From the NCBI RefSeq assembly GCF_019578655.1, contig NC_063256.1, positions 21,304,005 to 21,368,004 of the forward strand: a stretch of 64,000 bases of DNA, in the 5' to 3' direction. Below, in pieces: positions 59,081 to 64,000 of the stretch (the first letter of the stretch is position 1; the number at the start of each line of letters is the position of its first letter). The DNA is from Ricinus communis. Its lineage: Eukaryota; Streptophyta; Magnoliopsida; Malpighiales; Euphorbiaceae. The notes beneath the pieces were generated by a model. That model had not been told where the DNA came from. It worked only from the letters and a program-made list of their open reading frames with translations, and did not search any database. The translations under genes were made by a program, and so were the position numbers.

Positions 59081-60390
59081 TGAGAACACTGAGGTCAGAA
59101 TGGGCAGAGAAAATACGAGAAGAGGTCGTTAAACAAGTTAAGGCTAATTTCCTCGATGTGGTTGACTACCATGAATGGTTAGTAAACATTGTTCTAGTCC
59201 CGAAGAAGGATGGTAAGGTTTAAATGTGTGTGGATTAGGGGGACTTGAACAAGGCATGCCCAAAGAATGACTTTCTCTTCCCCACATAGATGTAATAGTA
59301 AAAAATGCTACTGCGAATGCGATGTACTCCTTTACATAGGTTCTCTAGGTACAACTAGATCATGATGGTGGTAGTGGACAAGCTGAAGACATCCTTCATC
59401 ACCAAGTGGGGACATACTGCTATAAGGTTATGCCTTTTGGATTAAAATACACGGGGGCAAATTATAAGAGAGCATACACTACCTTATTTCACGACATGAT
59501 GCACAAGGAGGTGGCGGTGTATATTGATGACATGATGGTAAAGTTTGAAACAAGGGAAGGGCACTTTTAGGCTCTTGATAAGTTCTTAGGACAAGTATAA
59601 AGGTATAACCTGAGACTCAACTCGAAGAAGAGCGTATTCAGAGTTACATCAAGGAAGCTGTTAGGGCATATAGTAAGTCAACAAGGCATATAAATAGATC
59701 CAGACAAGGTCAGAGCCATTCAAGAGATGTCGGTGCCAAAAATAGAGAAAAAGGTTAGAAGTTTCTTGGGACGCTTGCAATACATCAATGGGTTCAATTC
59801 CAAGCTCACAATGGTTTGTGATCCTATCTTTAAGCTTTTAAGGAAGCATCAGCCTGCTGTGGGGGATGAACATTGTCAGAAGGCCTTTAATAGAATCAAG
59901 GAGTATTTGATGAAGCCATCGGTACTCAAGCCACCAAAGGATGGCAAGCCGCTGATCCTTTACTTGGCCTTAGAGGAGGAAGCTATGGGGGTGATTGTAG
60001 CACAGTGCGGATCTAACAATGTAGAGCATGCAGTCTATTACCTCAGTAAGAAGTTGTTGCCTTACGAGTCAAAATAAAACCTCATGGAAAAGACATGCCT
60101 AGCCATGATATGAGCTACAAAAAAGTTGAGGCATTACTTTCAGTCTTATAAGCTACATGTAATTTCAAAAATAGACACTCTAAAGCACTTATTTGAAACT
60201 CCATCTCTTATAAGGAAGCTAGCTAGATGGTTAATACTCTTAACAAAATTTGACATTAAATACATCACTAAGAAGGTAGTCAAGGGTAGGATTGTAGCTC
60301 AGTTTCTAGCCTAGAATGCGATCGAAGGAGACGACCCTTGGGATTTGGAATTTCTTGATCAGAATCTAGGGGCAATCGAGATCTAGGAGT
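59081..60390 (+). pseudogene. T4 reverse transcriptase and connection domain
   Basis: Motifs in order: NIVLVPKKDGKV (59190), a stop, DLNKACPKNDFLFP (59240), KLKTSFITKWG (59380), then YIDDMMVK at 59518-59545 with both catalytic Asp kept. VRSFLGRLQYINGFNSKLTM is at 59752-59810 and YYLSKKLLPYESK at 60038-60077. The strand-holding DTLKHLFETPSLIRKLARW lies at 60172-60230. More than eight stops or shifts, most between 59220 and 59720. Confidence 0.85.
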
Positions 60391-60850
60391 GGAAGATGTA
60401 CTTTGATGGAGATGTGAACACGAGAGGGGCATGCTTAAGAGCAGTTCTGAACATGCCAGAAGGAGAGATACTATCAATGGCCAAGAGATTGGAATTTAAA
60501 GTGATCAATAACATGGCGGAGTATGAAGCATGTTTATTTGGATTAGAAGTAGTTGTGGTAGCAAAAGCTAAATATTTTGATGGTCTACGGAACTCCATGC
60601 TGGTAATTCAACAAGCTCTAAAGGCATGGGAAGTAAAAAAGAGAGGTTGAAACTATAGGTCAATTATCTCAGAACTTTAATGTGCAACTTCTCCAAGTGT
60701 TCCTTTGCACACTTGTCTTAGGATGAGAATCAGATGGTGGATGCACTAGCTACTCTATCGTCTATGTAGGTCAATCCCTCACGACTCTCAATGAAGCCAT
60801 TGGTGATCGAGAAATCAGGTATCCCTTATTATCAAGAGGATCAAATGATG
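60391..60850 (+). pseudogene. T4 RNase H
   Basis: The frame 60396-60650 encodes MYFDGDVNTRGACLRAVLNM, RLEFKVINNMAEYEACLFGL and DGLRNSMLVIQQALKAWEVK. The catalytic Asp (FDG), Glu (AEYE) and Asp-equivalent positions can be aligned with the T1 copy, except that DSM of T1 is NSM here, so the third acidic residue is Asn. The C-terminal part is broken. Confidence 0.82.
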
Positions 60851-61669
60851 CAAGTTTAGACAAGACCAAAAGAGAAGCTATGGTTCTATGATCTGAAGAA
60901 ATTCATAGAAAGTAGGGAGTATCTAGAAGAAGCGACAGCCAAGGAAAGATACGCGCTACAAATTCAAGCTAGGAACTACATCAGCCACGAAGGAGTCTTA
61001 TATAGGAGAATGGTGTCGGGTTTATAGCTCTAATGTGTGACTAAAGTAGAAGCTCAAGTAGTGACGGACGAAATGAACAAAAGGGTATGTGGGTCTCATA
61101 TGAATGATATAGTCTTAACCAGGAAGATCATGTGGCAAGGTTATTATTGGTTAATGATGGAGATGGATTGCATAGCGCTAGTGAGGAAATGTCATGAATG
61201 CCAACTGTATAGTGACTTGAGTCACATGCCTCCAGCCGAGCTATGCAACTTAACGTCTCCTTGGCCTTTTACAACTTGGGGAATCGACAACATTTGAGAA
61301 ATAAAGCCTCTTTCAAATGGTTATAGGTTCATAGTTGTAGCAATTGACTACTTCTCTAAATGGGTCGAAGCTGAGTTATTCACCACCATGGGGACAAGGC
61401 AGATGGCTAGATTTATAGAAAGGAACCTAATCTATAGATATGGGGTCTTGTACCATGTTGTAATGGATAACGAGGTATAGTTCATGGGTGGGACAGCGGA
61501 CCTGTTAGCTGAGTACAAGATTGAGCATCAAAGGTCTTCTTTATATAGACCTCAATTGAATGGTGCAATAGAAGCAGCCAACAAGAATCTAAAGAAAATG
61601 CTTTCAAGATGGTGTGTAATCACAAAGACTGGTCGTTTCGATTACCCTTCGCAGTTTGGAGATATCGAA
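60851..61669 (+). pseudogene. T4 integrase, cut in the core
   Basis: Zinc-binding part at 61037-61297: VCGSHMNDIVLTRKIMWQGY and CHECQLYSD. Core: WGIDNI with the first Asp (61290), FIVVAIDYFSKWVE (61330), VVMDNEV with the second Asp (61465), and QLNGAIEAANKNLKKML with the Glu (61555-61600). Stops lie at 61027, 61297 and 61480. At 61670 an LTR starts and the rest is lost from the window. All three catalytic residues are still encoded. Confidence 0.85.
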
Positions 61670-63163
61670 TGATGGCTCGCTAACACGGCTAGCAATCTAC
61701 AGGCAAGTGCACATATCGAATGTAATCTAGCTATGGCAAGTATTAATGTCATATCCCACGGGAACTAAGGAATTACTGCTACTACACTATTCCTATTATC
61801 TAACCGATCAAAAGGTGGTGAAGATTATTAACTAAAAATGATTAAGAATGCAATTGAAAGCTAAATCTTAACAAAGAGAATGAAAGTTGAAAAAGGATAA
61901 TAAGATGAGTTAACCCAATTGGGGATCACTTTAGCTAGCCAGCTTACAAACAATAAATTATGAATTGATTGATTAAGAATTGCGATATGTGGAAAATTTC
62001 TTAAATGAATTGGCCTCTCTCTCGAGTTAACCAATTCCTAATCCTAAAGATCTAAAGTTGGAATCTCTTCCTAACAATTGATTTTAGAATAACATTAATC
62101 TCTAAATTACCACTAATAAGAATGTCTAGTTCTTTTTCCAATAAGTTATTGCACTTATCTCTAAGATGCAAATCACTTAATCACACAAGCAGTTGTCCAA
62201 ACTCAATTGAATTTCTCAATTACAAAGGAGTTCTCAGATTGGTACAACAATGAAGAAGAAACAATAGATTTTATTATACTTGAATGAAAACTACAATCTT
62301 AAATCAACAATCCAATCAATTAAGCATAAAACAAGCCTAGCATGGCTAAATATCAGCCCCAAATGGGCTTAATAAAATTAGTTACACTTGTTCATGATTA
62401 AACTAATAGAAGAATTGAATACAAAGTAGATAAGAAACGAAAAGAACATGAACACACTTTTCTCAAATGGTGAAATGTTATCCCCTCTTAAATAACTCTA
62501 GATCCAATTTCTACAACTCAAGATTTCCTTCTTATTTCCTTTGAATCTTCGATCCAATCCTCAAGAGCAGCTATTTGGATGATGTTGAAGTGGAATTTGT
62601 CTCCGTTTTCCTTTTCTTGATCATCTGGAAAGTAGCTCTCCAGGTCTGTCTTGAATATCCCAAAGTTCTCTTTCTTCCTTTTTTTATGCGTCCCACTCTC
62701 TTTCTTTTTTCTTTTCTTTTAATCCAACACGGCCTGAATTTGGGCTGCGCTGGTCAACACAGCCTGGATCTATGCCGTGTTGGTCTAAAAGTGTATGTTT
62801 GGCCTTCTTCAACACGGCTTGGATTTGAGCCATGCTCCTCAGCACGGACATGCTTCTAGTTCATGTCACTCTCAGAAACCGTGTTGCAAATCACTTCTTT
62901 TCGCCATAGGTAAGGCGTTTCAGCACGTCCTCTGACCCTGACCGTGCTCCTCAGCATGGGCATGTTGAATAGTCTAACGCGCCCGATTCAACCGTTTCTT
63001 CCTAATTCTGGTTCGATTTCTCTCTAACTTTGATGATGTACCTAGAAAAACACCTGAGACACAAAGGAAACTAAAACATGGTGATTTTGATACAAAAACA
63101 CATAAATTGCTCTAAAAGAACTCAAAATCAAGCATGCAAACATGTGTAATATCAAGGATATCA
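61670..63163 (-). repeat. 3' LTR of a second Athila-like element (continues past the edge)
   Basis: It starts TGATGGCTCGCTAAC and ends GGATATCA on plus, 1494 bases, and aligns with the LTRs at 48431 and 53173 (CTCTCGAGTTAACCAATTCC near 62012). On minus the element reads polypurine tract, then TGATATCCTTGATATTAC. The CACGGCC-type array lies at 62725-62970. It is the LTR of a related but distinct subfamily, inserted in T4 integrase. Confidence 0.9.
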
Positions 63164-64000
63164 AATCACCCCACACTTAAGCTTTTGCTTATCCTCAAGC
63201 AATCAACAATTTAGATCATAAACTTGTAATCAACCCTCCTTAAAATTCATGCATTTGATTACAATTAAGTAACATTCAATCTATTCCAAATTGAAACTCA
63301 ACCAAAAACTAAACTAACAATCTAAACAATAGTAATTATCATGTTAGTGTATGAAAAAATTAAATAGTACATTCAACGTCAAATATTCAAGAAACCATAT
63401 GACTCATAAGGGATCACTCTATGCATCAGTGTTTAAAAGGTAGTCATCAATCCCTCAACGCATTTATATTCAACCTACTTACCATAGGCTTGCTCATAAA
63501 TCCCATCTCCGCTACTACAAACAATCAAATATTATAATCAAAGAGTCTTCACAAGGGTTGTAATGGGGCTTAGGTTTAAGTATGGAGATTTGGAAGTGAG
63601 GTGTAAATAATTTCTAGACTTTTGCAATGCCTTACCCACAATTTTAGCTCATAAAGGACTAGATGCCAAACAAAGATACTTAAATTCACTATAGTTCCCA
63701 AGTCTCTAAAAAAGATGCTCAAAGAGTGAGAAATGAATGAACACTCAATAAAGGACTGTTTGTTTGTGTTTTTTTAAAGAATAAACAATATAACAGAATT
63801 ACTTTGGATTGAAGGGAGCATCTAAACCAAATTTGTAAAGGACTTGCAAAAATGAAACCAGCATTTTACCCGACAACTCAATGAACACATTGCAAAAATT
63901 GCAGAAATAGGTAAGGCATTTCAGCAAATCGCTTCTTTTCAGCATAGATAAGGTGTTTCAGCATGCTCTCTAACCCTGACTGTGCTCCACAACACAAGTG
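63164..64000 (-). other. Internal 3' region of the second Athila-like element
   Basis: On minus it ends with TTGAGGATAAGCAAAAGCTT and AAGTGTGGGGTGATT just before the LTR. 63400-63610 matches 50160-50370 of the other element. The last 100 bases repeat an LTR segment (63905-64000 against 62885-62965). No coding sequence. Confidence 0.7.

Larger units (their letters stand above)
46945..61669 (+). mobile_element. T4: Tat-type element, most complete copy
   Basis: On plus: 5' LTR (split by an Athila-like element), primer site, leader, gag, protease, linker, RT, RNase H, integrase. It is cut in the integrase core by another LTR at 61670. The remainder and the 3' LTR are outside the window. The U3 start is missing at the SIRE junction. 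Stops are frequent in every domain. Confidence 0.85.

Overview
This is nuclear DNA of a flowering plant, most likely a dicot, from a heterochromatic, retrotransposon-dense region. It is AT-rich and holds no intact host gene. Almost every readable protein is a broken retrotransposon protein. A degenerate patch of plastid DNA (rpl2, rbcL, ycf1) confirms a plant nucleus. The species cannot be read from the sequence.

The backbone is at least four damaged copies of one Ty3/gypsy family of the Tat type, called T1 to T4 here. T1 (1-7569, minus) keeps integrase, RNase H, reverse transcriptase and protease remnants. T2 (7570-36107, minus) has a left LTR that abuts T1 protease codons, so T2 appears to sit inside T1; its pol is mostly deleted. 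T3 (39471-45415, minus) keeps protease, gag, leader, primer site and a split LTR. T4 (46945-61669, plus) is the most complete copy, running LTR, primer site, leader, gag, protease, RT, RNase H, integrase. T1 and T2 also carry, antisense between integrase and 3' LTR, a two-gene module: a plant mobile domain (PMD) gene and a DUF7745-like gene.

Younger elements are nested in this backbone. A solo LTR of an Athila-like family (14763-16233) and a Tekay-type chromovirus (18632-25761, target duplication TCCAT) lie in T2. A Ty1/copia element (26067-35208, target duplication CGTGA) lies in the T2 leader. A head-to-head pair of Tat LTRs (36108-39470) separates T2 from T3. The plastid mosaic (43208-44562) interrupts the T3 LTR. 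A SIRE-type copia fragment (45529-46944) lies between T3 and T4. An Athila-like deletion derivative with both LTRs (48431-54657, tRNA-Asp primer site) splits the T4 5' LTR, and an LTR of a relative (61670-63163) cuts the T4 integrase and continues past the right edge.

Order of events follows from nesting and from LTR similarity judged by eye. The Tat copies are oldest. The copia and Tekay insertions are intermediate, with about 25 differences in 675 bases of shared Tekay LTR. The Athila-like element is youngest, with only a handful of differences in the first 770 bases of its LTRs. No element here looks able to move by itself: every pol is broken by stops, frameshifts or deletions.
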